Assembly: GCF_016892625.1 (NCBI RefSeq) | Contig: NZ_JAFEMW010000001.1 | Coordinates: 682,001 to 746,000 of the forward strand | Direction of reading: 5' to 3' | Length of the DNA: 64,000 nt | Source: Brevibacterium sp. RIT 803 | Lineage (GTDB): Bacteria > Actinomycetota > Actinomycetes > Actinomycetales > Brevibacteriaceae | Shown here: piece by piece, positions 26,439-35,695 of the stretch | Layout: each line of letters starts with the position of its first letter | Position numbering within the stretch: position 1 is the first letter of the stretch | The notes under the pieces: model-generated | What the model saw: only the letters and a program-made list of their open reading frames with translations | What the model was told of the DNA's origin: nothing | The model's database searches: none | Translations under genes and position numbers: made by a program

Positions 26439-27725
26439 ATGATGACCACAACAGCTTCGATCGAGCTCACCCTCAAAGACATCTCCGCGAAGGGTGCGAA
26501 CGACGATATGTGTTCGACCGACCTCATCGGTGCCCCGTGGGACGTCGATGTCAAGCCCGGATACGGGCCCGGCGCTTCGATGGACGATCCGATTCCCGTC
26601 GCAGCCCCACGCCAGGGTGAGATCCCCGCTGAGTACAGGGATGCCTCGACGGAGGAGCTCAATGAGCGGATCATCCGGGCCAAGGAGAAGCTCGGCGACC
26701 GGGTCGTCATCCTCGGCCACCACTACCAGCGGGTCGAGGTCGTCGAGCATGCGGACTACATCGGCGACTCGTTCATGCTTGCCAAGGCTGCCCAGAATCA
26801 TCCCGAGGCTGAGGCGATCGTCTTCTGCGGCGTGCACTTCATGGCCGAGACCGCTGACTTGCTCTCCACACCTGAGCAGTCGGTCATCCTGCCCAACCTC
26901 GCTGCGGGCTGCTCGATGGCTGATATGGCCGACATCGACCAGGTCGAGGACTGCTGGGAGCAGCTGACCGAGTTGCTGGGCAACGAGCCTGATTCTGACG
27001 GCAAGGTGCCCGTCATCCCGGTGACCTACATGAATTCCTCGGCCGCAATCAAGGGATTCTGCGGCCGCAACGGCGGCATCGTGTGCACCTCCTCCAACGC
27101 CGAGGTGGTCCTTGAGTGGGCCTTCGAACGCGGTCAGCGTGTGCTGTTCTTCCCCGACCAGCACCTGGGCCGCAACACCGCTCTGAACATGGGCATCGAC
27201 ATTGAGGCCATGCCGCTGTGGAACCCGGCCCGGCCCCTGGGCAACAACTCCCCCGACACACTCGAGGACTCGAAGGTCATCCTGTGGCAGGGGTTCTGTT
27301 CGGTGCACAAGCGCTTCACCCCCGCGCAGATCGCCAAGGCACGCGTCGATCACCCCGATGTGCGCGTCATCGTCCACCCCGAATGCCCACAGGAGACCGT
27401 GGCCGCGGCCGATGAATCCGGATCCACCGCCTACATCACGAAGGCCATCGCCGAGGCGACCGAACCGACCACATTCGCCATCGGCACCGAGATCAACCTC
27501 GTCCAACGGCTGGCAGCCGAACATCCCGAGCACACGATCTTCTGTCTCGATCCTGTCGTGTGCCCGTGCTCGACGATGTATCGGATCCACCCCGGCTACA
27601 TCGCCTGGGTCCTCGAGTCCCTGATCGACGGCACAGTGATCAATCAGATCACCGTCGACGCTGAGGTGGCCGATCCCGCTCGCGTGTCCCTTGAGCGAAT
27701 GCTCGCCGCGAAACCCCGGATCTGA
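26439..27725 (+). CDS. nadA: quinolinate synthase
   Basis: Condenses iminoaspartate with dihydroxyacetone phosphate to quinolinate, using a [4Fe-4S] cluster. The 428-residue protein contains the three expected cluster cysteines in VFCGVHFMAET, GGIVCTSSNAEV and PVVCPCSTMYRI. ILGHHYQRVEVVEHADYIGDS (cited as LGHHYQ) is the first substrate loop. Two adjacent ATG codons (26439 and 26442) are possible starts after GAAGGA. It opens a four-gene operon with nadB, nadC and a NifS-like gene that probably builds its cluster. Confidence 0.95.
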   Translation: MMTTTASIELTLKDISAKGANDDMCSTDLIGAPWDVDVKPGYGPGASMDDPIPVAAPRQGEIPAEYRDASTEELNERIIRAKEKLGDRVVILGHHYQRVEVVEHADYIGDSFMLAKAAQNHPEAEAIVFCGVHFMAETADLLSTPEQSVILPNLAAGCSMADMADIDQVEDCWEQLTELLGNEPDSDGKVPVIPVTYMNSSAAIKGFCGRNGGIVCTSSNAEVVLEWAFERGQRVLFFPDQHLGRNTALNMGIDIEAMPLWNPARPLGNNSPDTLEDSKVILWQGFCSVHKRFTPAQIAKARVDHPDVRVIVHPECPQETVAAADESGSTAYITKAIAEATEPTTFAIGTEINLVQRLAAEHPEHTIFCLDPVVCPCSTMYRIHPGYIAWVLESLIDGTVINQITVDAEVADPARVSLERMLAAKPRI

Positions 27726-27732
27726 GCGACTC

Positions 27733-29394
27733 ATGGCTCACATCGTCATCATCGGATCCGGGATCGCAGGACTGACCGCCGCCCTGCGGCTGGCAGGTGG
27801 ACATGACGTCACCGTCGTGACCAAAGACAGTCTGGGCGAGTCGAATACGGCCATGGCTCAAGGTGGGATCGCCGGTGCCCTCGCGGCCGAGGACAGCGTC
27901 GAGTCGCATATCGACGACACTCTGATCGCAGGCGCCGGACTCAATGATGAGGCCGCCGTCCGCGTACTGTGCACCGAGGGCCCCGACCGAATCCTCGAAC
28001 TCGCCGCCGCCGGCGTCACCTTCGACTCGGATGCCTCCGGGCGCTGGGCCAGGGGCATGGAGGGTGCGCATTCCGTGGGGCGCATCTTCCATTCCGGCGG
28101 AGATACCACCGGCCGAGCGATCACAGATGCCCTGGTCACGGCCACCCGCGCTGAGGCGACCGCAGGGACCATCGCTGTGCGTGAGCATTCGATGCTCGTC
28201 GACATCGCCACCGGTGCCAGTGGCAGTAGCAGTAGCAGTAGCAGTGGCAGTGGCATCGGCAGTACCGATGCCTATGAGTCGACCAATAGGGGCAGAGCCA
28301 CCGGCGTCAGGCTGCTCCACGACGGCGCGCTCGAGATGGTGGCCGCCGATGCCGTGGTGTTGGCAACGGGTGGCGCTGGGCAGCTCTTCGCACACACGAC
28401 GAATCCGCTGGCTGCGACGGGTGACGGTCTGGCCGCTGCGATCCGTGCCGGTGCCGACGTTGCCGACTTGGAGTTCTTTCAATTCCACCCGACCGCGCTT
28501 GCCGGCACGGGGTTCCTCATCTCCGAGGCGGTCCGCGGTGCCGGAGCCGTGCTTCTCGACGCACACGGCCACCGCTTCATGCCCGACATCGTTCCCCGAG
28601 CTGAGCTCGCACCACGTGATGTTGTGGCCCTGGCGATCCATCGGACGATGGCGGCACAGAACGGGGCGTTTTGCCATCTCGATGCCAGAGCTATCCCGAA
28701 GGTGACCGCTCATTTCCCGTCCATCACCCGCGATCTTGCAGCTCACGGGCTCGACCTTGCCACCGACCTCATCCCAGTCACTCCGGCAGCGCACTACTTT
28801 ATGGGCGGTATCGCCACCGACCTGGACGGCAGAACCTCTGTCGACAGGCTCTTCGCAGTCGGTGAAGTCGCCTGCACCGGTGTCCACGGCGCCAACCGTC
28901 TTGCGTCGAATTCCCTGCTCGAAGGTGCGGTATTCGGTGTCCGCGCGGCCGAGGCGATTATGTCGCTGGAGCCGATGCCGGACGTCAAAGGAGAGCTCGG
29001 CGATGCTTCCTGTGCCACCGTGTCAATCCCGCGGGATGAGCTGAGGGATCTCGCCTGGACCCACCTCGGTGTGGAACGAAACGAAACAGGACTGCGGGCA
29101 CTGCTCGACCGCCTCGACGAGGGTGGCCCGTTCTTGACGGATCGTGAGGGAGGCCGGTCCTCAACAGACCACGAGGGAGGCCCGTCGGTGACTGATCGTG
29201 AGGGACTCGAGACCGCGAATCTCACTCTCATCGCGCGCCACATTGCGACTCATGCCCTCGCCCGACAGGAGAGCCGAGGTGCCCACACCCGCACCGACTT
29301 CCCTGTGTCCAGCACACTGCCGACGCGGCAACAGCCGGCATCCGTTGAACCCCTTCCCACCACTTCCCTGCTTCAGGAGGCCGCCTCATGCTGA
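27733..29394 (+). CDS. nadB: L-aspartate oxidase with low-complexity insertions
   Basis: FAD-dependent oxidation of aspartate to iminoaspartate, feeding NadA. The N-terminal dinucleotide motif is IIGSGIAGLTAALRL; AMAQGGIAGAL, QFHPTAL, and GVHGANRLASNSLLEG are conserved in the family. ATG 27733 is eight bp after nadA. Two oddities: a Ser/Gly run at residues 163-174 (hexamer repeats), and three tandem nonapeptides GG-x3-TD(R/H)E at residues 464-490 from 27-bp repeats. Both lie in variable loops, so activity is probably kept. The last bases overlap nadC. Confidence 0.94.
   Translation: MAHIVIIGSGIAGLTAALRLAGGHDVTVVTKDSLGESNTAMAQGGIAGALAAEDSVESHIDDTLIAGAGLNDEAAVRVLCTEGPDRILELAAAGVTFDSDASGRWARGMEGAHSVGRIFHSGGDTTGRAITDALVTATRAEATAGTIAVREHSMLVDIATGASGSSSSSSSGSGIGSTDAYESTNRGRATGVRLLHDGALEMVAADAVVLATGGAGQLFAHTTNPLAATGDGLAAAIRAGADVADLEFFQFHPTALAGTGFLISEAVRGAGAVLLDAHGHRFMPDIVPRAELAPRDVVALAIHRTMAAQNGAFCHLDARAIPKVTAHFPSITRDLAAHGLDLATDLIPVTPAAHYFMGGIATDLDGRTSVDRLFAVGEVACTGVHGANRLASNSLLEGAVFGVRAAEAIMSLEPMPDVKGELGDASCATVSIPRDELRDLAWTHLGVERNETGLRALLDRLDEGGPFLTDREGGRSSTDHEGGPSVTDREGLETANLTLIARHIATHALARQESRGAHTRTDFPVSSTLPTRQQPASVEPLPTTSLLQEAASC
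28219..28254. repeat. AGT/AGC-GGC trinucleotide microsatellite in nadB
   Basis: Twelve codons of AGT, AGC and GGC in a near-hexameric pattern encode a Ser-rich stretch with Gly at its ends. Confidence 0.8.
29122..29202. repeat. three 27-bp in-frame tandem repeats in nadB
   Basis: Units at 29122-29148, 29149-29175 and 29176-29202 encode GGPFLTDRE, GGRSSTDHE and GGPSVTDRE. Confidence 0.85.
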
Positions 29395-30272
29395 GCGCCA
29401 CAACCATCGACTCTGCACTCCGGCGTGCTCTCGACGAGGACGCACCGTGGGGCGACATCACCGGTGAGACGTTCATCCCGGCCACTGCCTCGGCGACGGC
29501 GAAGCTGAGCGCACGCGAGGCCGGAGTCCTTGCTGGAATCGATGTATTCGCTCGTGCCTTCACCCTTGTCGACCCGAGCGTCGATGTGGATCTCACCAGC
29601 ATCGATGGAGATGCCTTCGCAGCTGGCGACACATTGGCTACGGTTTCGGGGCCGGCACGTGCGGTTCTGCGAGCCGAGCGGATCGCACTGAACTTCTGCC
29701 AGCGCATGAGCGGAATCGCGACGCAGACCAGGGCCTTCGTCGATGCGGCATCGTCGAATACCGTAGGCGCGAACACGGACGGTCGAGGTGTGCGCATCGT
29801 CGACACCCGCAAGACCACGCCCGGACTACGGGCATTCGAAAAGCACGCGGTCGTCTGCGGCGGCGGACATAACCACCGGTTCGGGCTCTCGGACGCAGTC
29901 ATGGTCAAGGACAATCACCTCGCTGTTCTCGCTGGTGAGAACGCCGATGTCAGTGCCGCAATCCGGTCGGCTCGGGCTCAGTTATCGCACACGACGACGA
30001 TCGAGGTCGAGGTCGATCGTCTCGAGCAGATCCATGCGGTGCTCGACGGCGGCGCCGACATCATCATGCTCGACAACTTCACCCTGGCCGATCTGCGTGC
30101 AGGAGTCGAGCTCATCGCCGGACGTGCGATCGTTGAGGCCAGCGGCAACGTCACCCTCGATACCGTCGCAGACATCGCCGACACCGGGGTCGACGTCATC
30201 TCCTCGGGTGCGCTGACTCACAGTGTCCGTGCGATCGACCTGGGCCTCGACCTGATTCTGGACGCAGGCTGA
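29388..30272 (+). CDS. nadC: nicotinate-nucleotide diphosphorylase (carboxylating)
   Basis: Quinolinate phosphoribosyltransferase (294 residues) that makes nicotinate mononucleotide. Typical features: ALDEDAPWGDITGE at the N-terminus, LNFCQRMSGIAT, VDTRKTTPGLRAFEKHAV (cited as DTRKTTPGLR), and KDNHLAVL. ATG 29388 follows CAGGAGG and overlaps the nadB end by seven bases. Completes the de novo aspartate route to NAD. Confidence 0.96.
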   Translation: MLSATTIDSALRRALDEDAPWGDITGETFIPATASATAKLSAREAGVLAGIDVFARAFTLVDPSVDVDLTSIDGDAFAAGDTLATVSGPARAVLRAERIALNFCQRMSGIATQTRAFVDAASSNTVGANTDGRGVRIVDTRKTTPGLRAFEKHAVVCGGGHNHRFGLSDAVMVKDNHLAVLAGENADVSAAIRSARAQLSHTTTIEVEVDRLEQIHAVLDGGADIIMLDNFTLADLRAGVELIAGRAIVEASGNVTLDTVADIADTGVDVISSGALTHSVRAIDLGLDLILDAG

Positions 30273-30273
30273 T

Positions 30274-31545
30274 ATGGCGCTCGAATCGCCCCTCAATAGC
30301 GGCGGTGTTCCGCTCTACCTCGACACCGCCTCGGCGGCACCCGTGCGCAGGGAGGCGCTCGAGGCGGCCTGGCCATATCTGACCGGTGCGTTCGGCAACC
30401 CGTCGAGCCATCACGAGGTCGGCCGTACCTCGGCAGACGCGCTCAAGGACGCGCGTCGACGGGTGGCGAAGGTGCTCGGCATGCGCAGCACCGACATCAT
30501 CTTCACCAGCGGTGGCACCGAATCCGACAATCTTGCGATCATCGGTATCGCTCTCGGGGCTGGAGCCGATGGCAATGCTGGCTCCCGTGGCGATGCTGGC
30601 TTCGGTGGCGATGCTGGCTTCGGTGGCGTTGCTGGCTCCGGTGCGGGGTCGGTTGGTCGGCCAGCTCGGCGCCATATCGTGACCTCTGTCCTTGAGCATG
30701 AGGCGGTGCTCGCCGCGGCGGACTTCCTGGTTCGTCGGCACGGGTTCGAGATCACGGAGGTGCCCGTCAGACCCGATGGCACGATCACGGTCGAAGCACT
30801 TGGTTCGGCGCTGCGCGAGGACACGCTCCTGGTCAGCCTGGGGTACGCGAACAACGAGATCGGCACGGTCGCCGATATTGCAGCCCTCGCCAGGGTTGCT
30901 CACGATGCCGGCGCGTTCTTCCACACCGATGCTGTGCAGGCTGCAGGATGGCTCCCGTTGGGTGGGCTCGGCGTCGACGCCATGAGCCTGGCCGGGCACA
31001 AGGTCGGTGCGCCGAAGGGAATCGGGGTCGCTGCGATTCGTGCACGGATCCCTCTCGAACCCCTCATCCACGGCGGTGGTCAGGAGTCCGGGCGTCGGTC
31101 GGGAACAGAGAACGTTGCCCTCGCCGTTGCCTTTGCCACCGCGTTGGAACTCGCCGAAGCGGAGCGGACCGAAACCGCTGGCCGTGTCCAAGCCATCCGA
31201 GATGATTTCATCGCCGAGGTTCTGGCCACGGTTCCCGGGGCGTTCCTCACAGGCAGTGAGTCGTTGCGCACTCCGAATCACGCCTCGTTCTGTTTCTCAG
31301 GTACAAGCGGCGAGGCCGTGCTGCTCGAGCTTGAACGCCTGGGCGTCACTGCCTCAAGTGGCTCAGCCTGCGCCGTCGGCTCAGATGAGCCATCTCATGT
31401 GCTCACGGGGTTGGGCATCGACGATGATCTCGCCAAGACCAGTGTGCGCTTCACCTTCCCGGCAGACTTCACCGGCGAAGAGGGTCATCGAGCAGCGCAT
31501 GCCGTATCTACGGCGGTGAAGAATTTGGCTCTCAGCTACACTTGA
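30274..31545 (+). CDS. nadS: NifS-like cysteine desulfurase of the nad operon
   Basis: PLP-dependent cysteine desulfurase (423 residues). Family motifs: YLDTASAAPVR at the N-terminus, FGNPSSHHEVGR, TSGGTESDNLAI, the PLP lysine in MSLAGHKVGAPKG, and the active-site Cys in ASSGSACAVG. It starts two bp after nadC, so it likely supplies sulfur for the NadA iron-sulfur cluster, as described for nadS of Corynebacterium. Residues 100-123 are a Gly/Ala/Asp insertion built from four 18-bp repeats between two core helices, not seen in typical NifS. Confidence 0.88.
   Translation: MALESPLNSGGVPLYLDTASAAPVRREALEAAWPYLTGAFGNPSSHHEVGRTSADALKDARRRVAKVLGMRSTDIIFTSGGTESDNLAIIGIALGAGADGNAGSRGDAGFGGDAGFGGVAGSGAGSVGRPARRHIVTSVLEHEAVLAAADFLVRRHGFEITEVPVRPDGTITVEALGSALREDTLLVSLGYANNEIGTVADIAALARVAHDAGAFFHTDAVQAAGWLPLGGLGVDAMSLAGHKVGAPKGIGVAAIRARIPLEPLIHGGGQESGRRSGTENVALAVAFATALELAEAERTETAGRVQAIRDDFIAEVLATVPGAFLTGSESLRTPNHASFCFSGTSGEAVLLELERLGVTASSGSACAVGSDEPSHVLTGLGIDDDLAKTSVRFTFPADFTGEEGHRAAHAVSTAVKNLALSYT
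30571..30642. repeat. four 18-bp in-frame tandem repeats in nadS
   Basis: Units start at 30571, 30589, 30607 and 30625; the middle two are identical. They encode G(D/N/V)AG(F/S)G-type hexapeptides. Confidence 0.88.
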
Positions 31546-31576
31546 GTGGCCTGAGTGGCCTGAGCAACCTGAAGAG

Positions 31577-33550
31577 TCACTCGTTGAAGAGGTTGTCGAT
31601 GACTTCTTGAGCCACGAACCTCGCATGCAATACCGGTCGCCGGGCCGGATCCATCGATGCAGGGGGCACCCACGCAGGCCTGCCGTCTTTGAGCATCACC
31701 GTCTCCCACTCCGACCTATCCAAAAGATGGTGATGGGCAGAACAACTCAACATCATATTATTGACATCCGTCTTACCGTCTTGTGCCCACTCAACAATAT
31801 GGTGGGCATCGCACCACCCCGGCGGAGCATCACACCCGGGGAACGTACACCCCTGATCACGAGCAGTGAGCACCGCGATCTGCTTGGCATTCGCGAACCG
31901 ATTCTCCGTGACCACCTGCATCGTCTTCGCCTTATGTGAGACGAGTTCGAAAAACACCGCCCCGTTCAACCCGTGACGAACCAGCTCACTGATCGCGACC
32001 GGATTCTCAGTCCCCGTCGTCCCGGCACCAGTCTCGTTGGCAAGGTCTTCAGCCTTTGCTGTGACCACCAGAGCGTAGGGCGAACCTTGACCGGTCCGCG
32101 TCATATCGATGCGGCCGATGAGAGTCGCGAAGCGTTCGTAGATCCACTCCTGGGCACTCAACCTCTGACCTGTCATGTCAACGAGAGTTCCGTCTTCGAG
32201 GACACCAGACTCCGTACCGGATCCGCCCGCACTTAAACTGCCCTCAACGCTCTTCGCGATCTTCGTCCTCTGCGTCAGCAGCCCGTTGAGGACACCACCC
32301 GTGACCGGGTCCAGGAGACCACAGATCTCCCAATCACCATTGTCACGAGCATGCAGAGTCACCTTGTACATGGTCCGATCCGTGGCATCAGTTGGTTCCT
32401 GACCATCGGGATCGATATGGGCCAGGATCCGAGCGAAGATCGCCCGCAGGTCATGGACCCGCACACTCGGGGCCTTCTCCACGAGAGTCGATTCGGCATA
32501 ATCACGATTATCCTGACTGACCCACGTGGGCAGCTTCGTCAAACAGTCTTTGATGACCCTGGCCTGATCGGCCGAGAGTCTGCCTTCATTGAAGGCATCA
32601 GCAACCATGGGAAACAGTGGTGGCTGTGCTTGCCCGGTCAGAGTCACTCGCCCGCCGAGGCTCTTGGCCATATCGGTCCGACGGTTGGCCTCCCGGGCGG
32701 TAATATTCAGCCTGTCTTGGATGAGGGCCTTCGTTGTTTTCGCACCATAGTCGGTGGGTGTTCCGACTCGTTCACACACGGCCAGAGCCAGAGTCGATAG
32801 GGCCTCGTTGACTCGGCCCAGGGCCTCGAGTCCGTCGATGAGTTTGATCGCATCATCAGGACCCATCCGCCGGTCAAAGGATCGCAACCCGTCCTTGAGC
32901 CCACTGAGCGCGGTGAGGCTGGTCGTGACTTCGGGAGCGAACCGTGAAAGATCTGTCCACTCTTCGCTCGAAAGCAGAGGATGAGGACCAGGGGTACCGG
33001 GACCTGGAATAGCCGGACCTGAGTCGTCACCCAAAGTATTGGCGGCTGGAGTGCTGGCAGCCTCGACAGTCCTGCCGTCGTCTGCAGTCCCAGCGACCTC
33101 GCCGGTTTCGTTGGCACCGCCAGTTCCGCAGGTTCCGCCAATTGCGCTTGTTTCGCTTGTTTCGCTGGCTTCCGAAACACGTGCCTCTGACTCACCGTGG
33201 CCATCAGCTTCATCGCCATCAGTGGCCGGCACACCCTCGGCGTGCGCACTGTCGGCGTCCGCACCCTCAGCGCCCGATCCGTTCTGATCGCTTGACTCGC
33301 CGGTGGGCACGGCCGCGAGGGATTCGAACTTGCCCGCGAGTGGGTGGCCGGTGAGGTCGAGGTTGGAGTCTTTGAGCTGGTCGAACAGAGACTGCTGTCC
33401 CACTGCCGAAGAGGACGACTCTCCCGCAGAAGACGAAGCATCGGCGGCACCTGAACCCGCCACAGCATCACCGTGACCGGGGCGTGGGTCACGCTCTTCC
33501 GGGTTTCCTGGTGTGCGGTCGGGGGTGAGAGTCATGGTACTGAAGTCCAT
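31577..33550 (-). CDS. DUF222 / HNH endonuclease domain protein (13E12 type)
   Basis: A long protein of about 657 residues. Residues about 210-480 form the DUF222 domain found in actinobacterial 13E12-repeat proteins (DRRMGPDDAIKLIDGLEAL, LGGRVTLTGQ). The C-terminal HNH nuclease has CTFPGCDAPPGWCDAHHIVEWA and MMLSCSAHHHLLD, with both zinc-type Cys pairs and the catalytic His. The N-terminal 180 residues are acidic, Ser/Thr/Gly-rich and repetitive. Function is unknown; such families multiply in actinobacterial genomes and may behave as selfish elements. Start is uncertain: ATG 33550, ATG 33535 or TTG 33580. Convergent with nadS. Confidence 0.82.
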   Translation of the reverse strand: MDFSTMTLTPDRTPGNPEERDPRPGHGDAVAGSGAADASSSAGESSSSAVGQQSLFDQLKDSNLDLTGHPLAGKFESLAAVPTGESSDQNGSGAEGADADSAHAEGVPATDGDEADGHGESEARVSEASETSETSAIGGTCGTGGANETGEVAGTADDGRTVEAASTPAANTLGDDSGPAIPGPGTPGPHPLLSSEEWTDLSRFAPEVTTSLTALSGLKDGLRSFDRRMGPDDAIKLIDGLEALGRVNEALSTLALAVCERVGTPTDYGAKTTKALIQDRLNITAREANRRTDMAKSLGGRVTLTGQAQPPLFPMVADAFNEGRLSADQARVIKDCLTKLPTWVSQDNRDYAESTLVEKAPSVRVHDLRAIFARILAHIDPDGQEPTDATDRTMYKVTLHARDNGDWEICGLLDPVTGGVLNGLLTQRTKIAKSVEGSLSAGGSGTESGVLEDGTLVDMTGQRLSAQEWIYERFATLIGRIDMTRTGQGSPYALVVTAKAEDLANETGAGTTGTENPVAISELVRHGLNGAVFFELVSHKAKTMQVVTENRFANAKQIAVLTARDQGCTFPGCDAPPGWCDAHHIVEWAQDGKTDVNNMMLSCSAHHHLLDRSEWETVMLKDGRPAWVPPASMDPARRPVLHARFVAQEVIDNLFNE

Positions 33551-33897
33551 TCGCCAACATCGTCGTTGCTCTTCCCTCAATTATACATTCATTTCACCCA
33601 ATTGCACCCTGAGTTTCGATTTCAGTTCGGTCATTCTTCAATTCTCGCATCAATTGATGGCTCAAAAATCGGAAAGACTCGCAACACCCCAGGTCAGGAC
33701 GTAAAACCCCAATCGGTCGAAGTATCATCTCGGCCACATGGTCACTTCCGACTTCGGTGACGATGATCTCGCGGGCAAACGCATATGAGGAACCGAGTGC
33801 GGCACGCAGGCCACTTCTTGCAAGGTGGCCCTATCTTTCTCTTCTACCCGGGTGGAAAATGGAGACATGCATTCGATACGGGCGTGAGGAGGCCGTC
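33551..33897. other. intergenic region without supported genes
   Basis: About 347 bp upstream of the HNH gene and the small membrane protein. The first 150 bp are AT-richer, which suits divergent promoters. I see no convincing operator, RNA or coding signal. Confidence 0.4.
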
Positions 33898-34113
33898 ATG
33901 GATCTGCTTATTCTGTTTATCATCGGGGTGTGCTTCGCCACGATTGTTTTCTTTGTCGGACGATTTGCCTGTCCGCGACACGACCGCGTGCCCCTGATGG
34001 AAGTCGACCATGTTCTCCTGTGGACCACTCTGCGTCGCGGATGGCACGCAATGGGTTCGTTGGGGCCTATCGCCCCGGGCAGAAGCGGACCGTCAGCAAA
34101 CCACCCGGCCTGA
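33898..34113 (+). CDS. small single-span membrane protein, function unknown
   Basis: A 71-residue protein. Residues 2-25 (LLILFIIGVCFATIVFFVGRF) form one membrane helix, followed by a short soluble tail with TTLRRGWHAMGSLG. The ATG at 33898 has a strong Shine-Dalgarno (GAGGAGG) seven bases upstream, which supports it against the longer open frame starting at 33757. I do not recognise a family. Confidence 0.5.
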   Translation: MDLLILFIIGVCFATIVFFVGRFACPRHDRVPLMEVDHVLLWTTLRRGWHAMGSLGPIAPGRSGPSANHPA

Positions 34114-34161
34114 TCTGTCTCAACGGGATCGCCGATCACCGATGCCCGATAACCGGTATTC

Positions 34162-34196
34162 GGCACCCGGCACCCGGCACCCGGCACCCGGCACCC
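34162..34196. repeat. five perfect heptanucleotide repeats
   Basis: GGCACCC is repeated five times without error, ending 15 bp before the GTG start of the DUF1648 gene. The unit is not a multiple of three and lies outside coding sequence, where it could alter promoter or leader spacing. Confidence 0.9.
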
Positions 34197-34210
34197 GATA
34201 GCCTTGCAAT

Positions 34211-34765
34211 GTGCCTTCCTCAACGAAACCGGACCCGAGCCGACGCCCTGGAACCGCCGCATTGCTCTTCGCAGTGGCGTCCCTCTTGGTCCTCATCGGT
34301 GTCGCTTTCTGGTTCTGGTTCAGCGCACCCGACCAGGTGCCGAGCCATTTCGGGGTAAACGGTCAGCCCGACGACTGGTCGCCAAAGAGTGAAGTCTTCG
34401 GATGGCTCGTTCCGTTAGGAGTGGGCATCCCAGTGGTGCTCTCCATCCGGTGGATATTTGAGAAGCTGCCGATCGGCCTCGTCAACATTCCTCGCAAGGA
34501 GTACTGGCTGCAACGCGGCGAACGTGTCTATCTCCTCGACTGTCTGATGGAGTTCATGCGAATCACTGCTGGTGCGTGTGCTCTGCTGTTTGCATTGTCT
34601 CTGGCTCAGACGCTCAGCGTCGGGATCGGCAAATCGTGGCCGGATGCCCTTCTGGTCCTCCCGACCGGTGTCTTCCTTGCCATCGTGGCAATCGCAATGT
34701 GGAATCTCTTCCGCCGTCTCAAGCCCGGCGGCAGAGACGACCGCGAGCTCACACCCGAAAGATAG
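34211..34765 (+). CDS. DUF1648 domain membrane protein
   Basis: A 184-residue membrane protein. The first helix (LLFAVASLLVLIGVAFWFWF) is followed by PDQVPSHFGVNGQPDDWSPK, the DUF1648 hallmark also found in SdpI-like proteins, then three more hydrophobic segments. No specific role can be given. The apparent GTG start at 34211 lacks a ribosome-binding site and lies next to a heptamer repeat, so the message may be leaderless or the start misplaced. Confidence 0.72.
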   Translation: MPSSTKPDPSRRPGTAALLFAVASLLVLIGVAFWFWFSAPDQVPSHFGVNGQPDDWSPKSEVFGWLVPLGVGIPVVLSIRWIFEKLPIGLVNIPRKEYWLQRGERVYLLDCLMEFMRITAGACALLFALSLAQTLSVGIGKSWPDALLVLPTGVFLAIVAIAMWNLFRRLKPGGRDDRELTPER

Positions 34766-34869
34766 ACCGAAACGTAGGCCGGAAGATGAACCGAGACGAT
34801 CTGCCGGACCGAGCTTTGCACCGCAAGATCCGCAGATCCCGGCCAAGCTTCGTCACCGGCGAATGGTGC

Positions 34870-35601
34870 TCAGCTCTGCGGCACGAACACTCCGGCGTCC
34901 CAGTCCTGCAGCGCATGCGCCGAAGCCCAGAAGTGAAGCTCGTACACACAGGCCTGTTCGAAGGTGGCACGCATCTGTGCGGCCACCTCGGCGGGGGCAT
35001 TGGTGAGTTCCTGCTCAAGCAATTGGACAGCCTGCCGGGTCGATTCGTCGAACTCGGGTGAGTCATAGGTCTGCACCCAGGTCCGGTACGGGTGGTCCGC
35101 GCTCATCGCTCCTGCCCGCTCGACGAGCACCTTGCCCATGTGCGCGTACACCCAGAAGCACGGGAGCACTCCGGCCACACCTTCGCCGTAAGAGCGGCTG
35201 GCGGCCGTGGCGACGAGGTAGGACACATATCCCATGGTCGTCGGTGAGGCTCGGAATCCGGCCCCGCTGTTGACCAGGTCCTCGTGGGCTGTGGCCAGAC
35301 GGGAATCGGCGAGCAGCTCTCCGTGCATCTCCTCTTCCACCGAGATCGCTTCGGCGGCGGAGCTGGCCCAGAATCGTGATTCGTCACGGTCGTTGGCACG
35401 CGCAGCGAGGAACGACATCGCCTTGGCATAGCCGTTGAGGTAGATGCCGTCCTGGATGATGTAGTTCGTGAACGCCTTCACGTCCAAGCTGCCGTCGGCC
35501 AGCTGGCCGAGGAACGGCAGCCTCTCGATCTCCTCAACTATCGGCCGCACTCGGTCCCACAGCTGAGTGGTCTGGGGCCCTGCGGAAAAGTCTGTCGTCA
35601 T
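34870..35601 (-). CDS. tenA: TenA-family thiaminase II / aminopyrimidine aminohydrolase
   Basis: A 243-residue TenA protein that hydrolyses thiamin degradation products to salvage hydroxymethylpyrimidine. The catalytic Cys lies in GVLPCFWVYAHMG and the acidic pair region is AISVEEEMH; YIIQDGIYLNGYAKA-like text (NYIIQDGIYLNGYAKA) is the N-terminal family motif. ATG 35601 follows GGGGAG. It sits 94 bp after thiD and is the last gene of the thiMED-tenA cluster, where it would supply HMP to ThiD. Confidence 0.9.
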   Translation of the reverse strand: MTTDFSAGPQTTQLWDRVRPIVEEIERLPFLGQLADGSLDVKAFTNYIIQDGIYLNGYAKAMSFLAARANDRDESRFWASSAAEAISVEEEMHGELLADSRLATAHEDLVNSGAGFRASPTTMGYVSYLVATAASRSYGEGVAGVLPCFWVYAHMGKVLVERAGAMSADHPYRTWVQTYDSPEFDESTRQAVQLLEQELTNAPAEVAAQMRATFEQACVYELHFWASAHALQDWDAGVFVPQS

Positions 35602-35695
35602 TGATATCTCCCCTGTTCAAGGGACCACGGCGGTCCCGAAGCGTCATTGTGCGGTTCCCGGATGGCAAGCTGGACTGGGTGTTCAGCTGGTTGTT

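Noticed and set aside
26385..27734. 449-codon minus-strand frame across nadA
   Set aside because: Exactly antisense to nadA, whose motifs are complete; composition is that of a high-GC shadow frame.
33757..33897. N-terminal extension of the small membrane protein
   Set aside because: No ribosome-binding site at 33757, and composition is non-coding; the strong site before 33898 decides the start.
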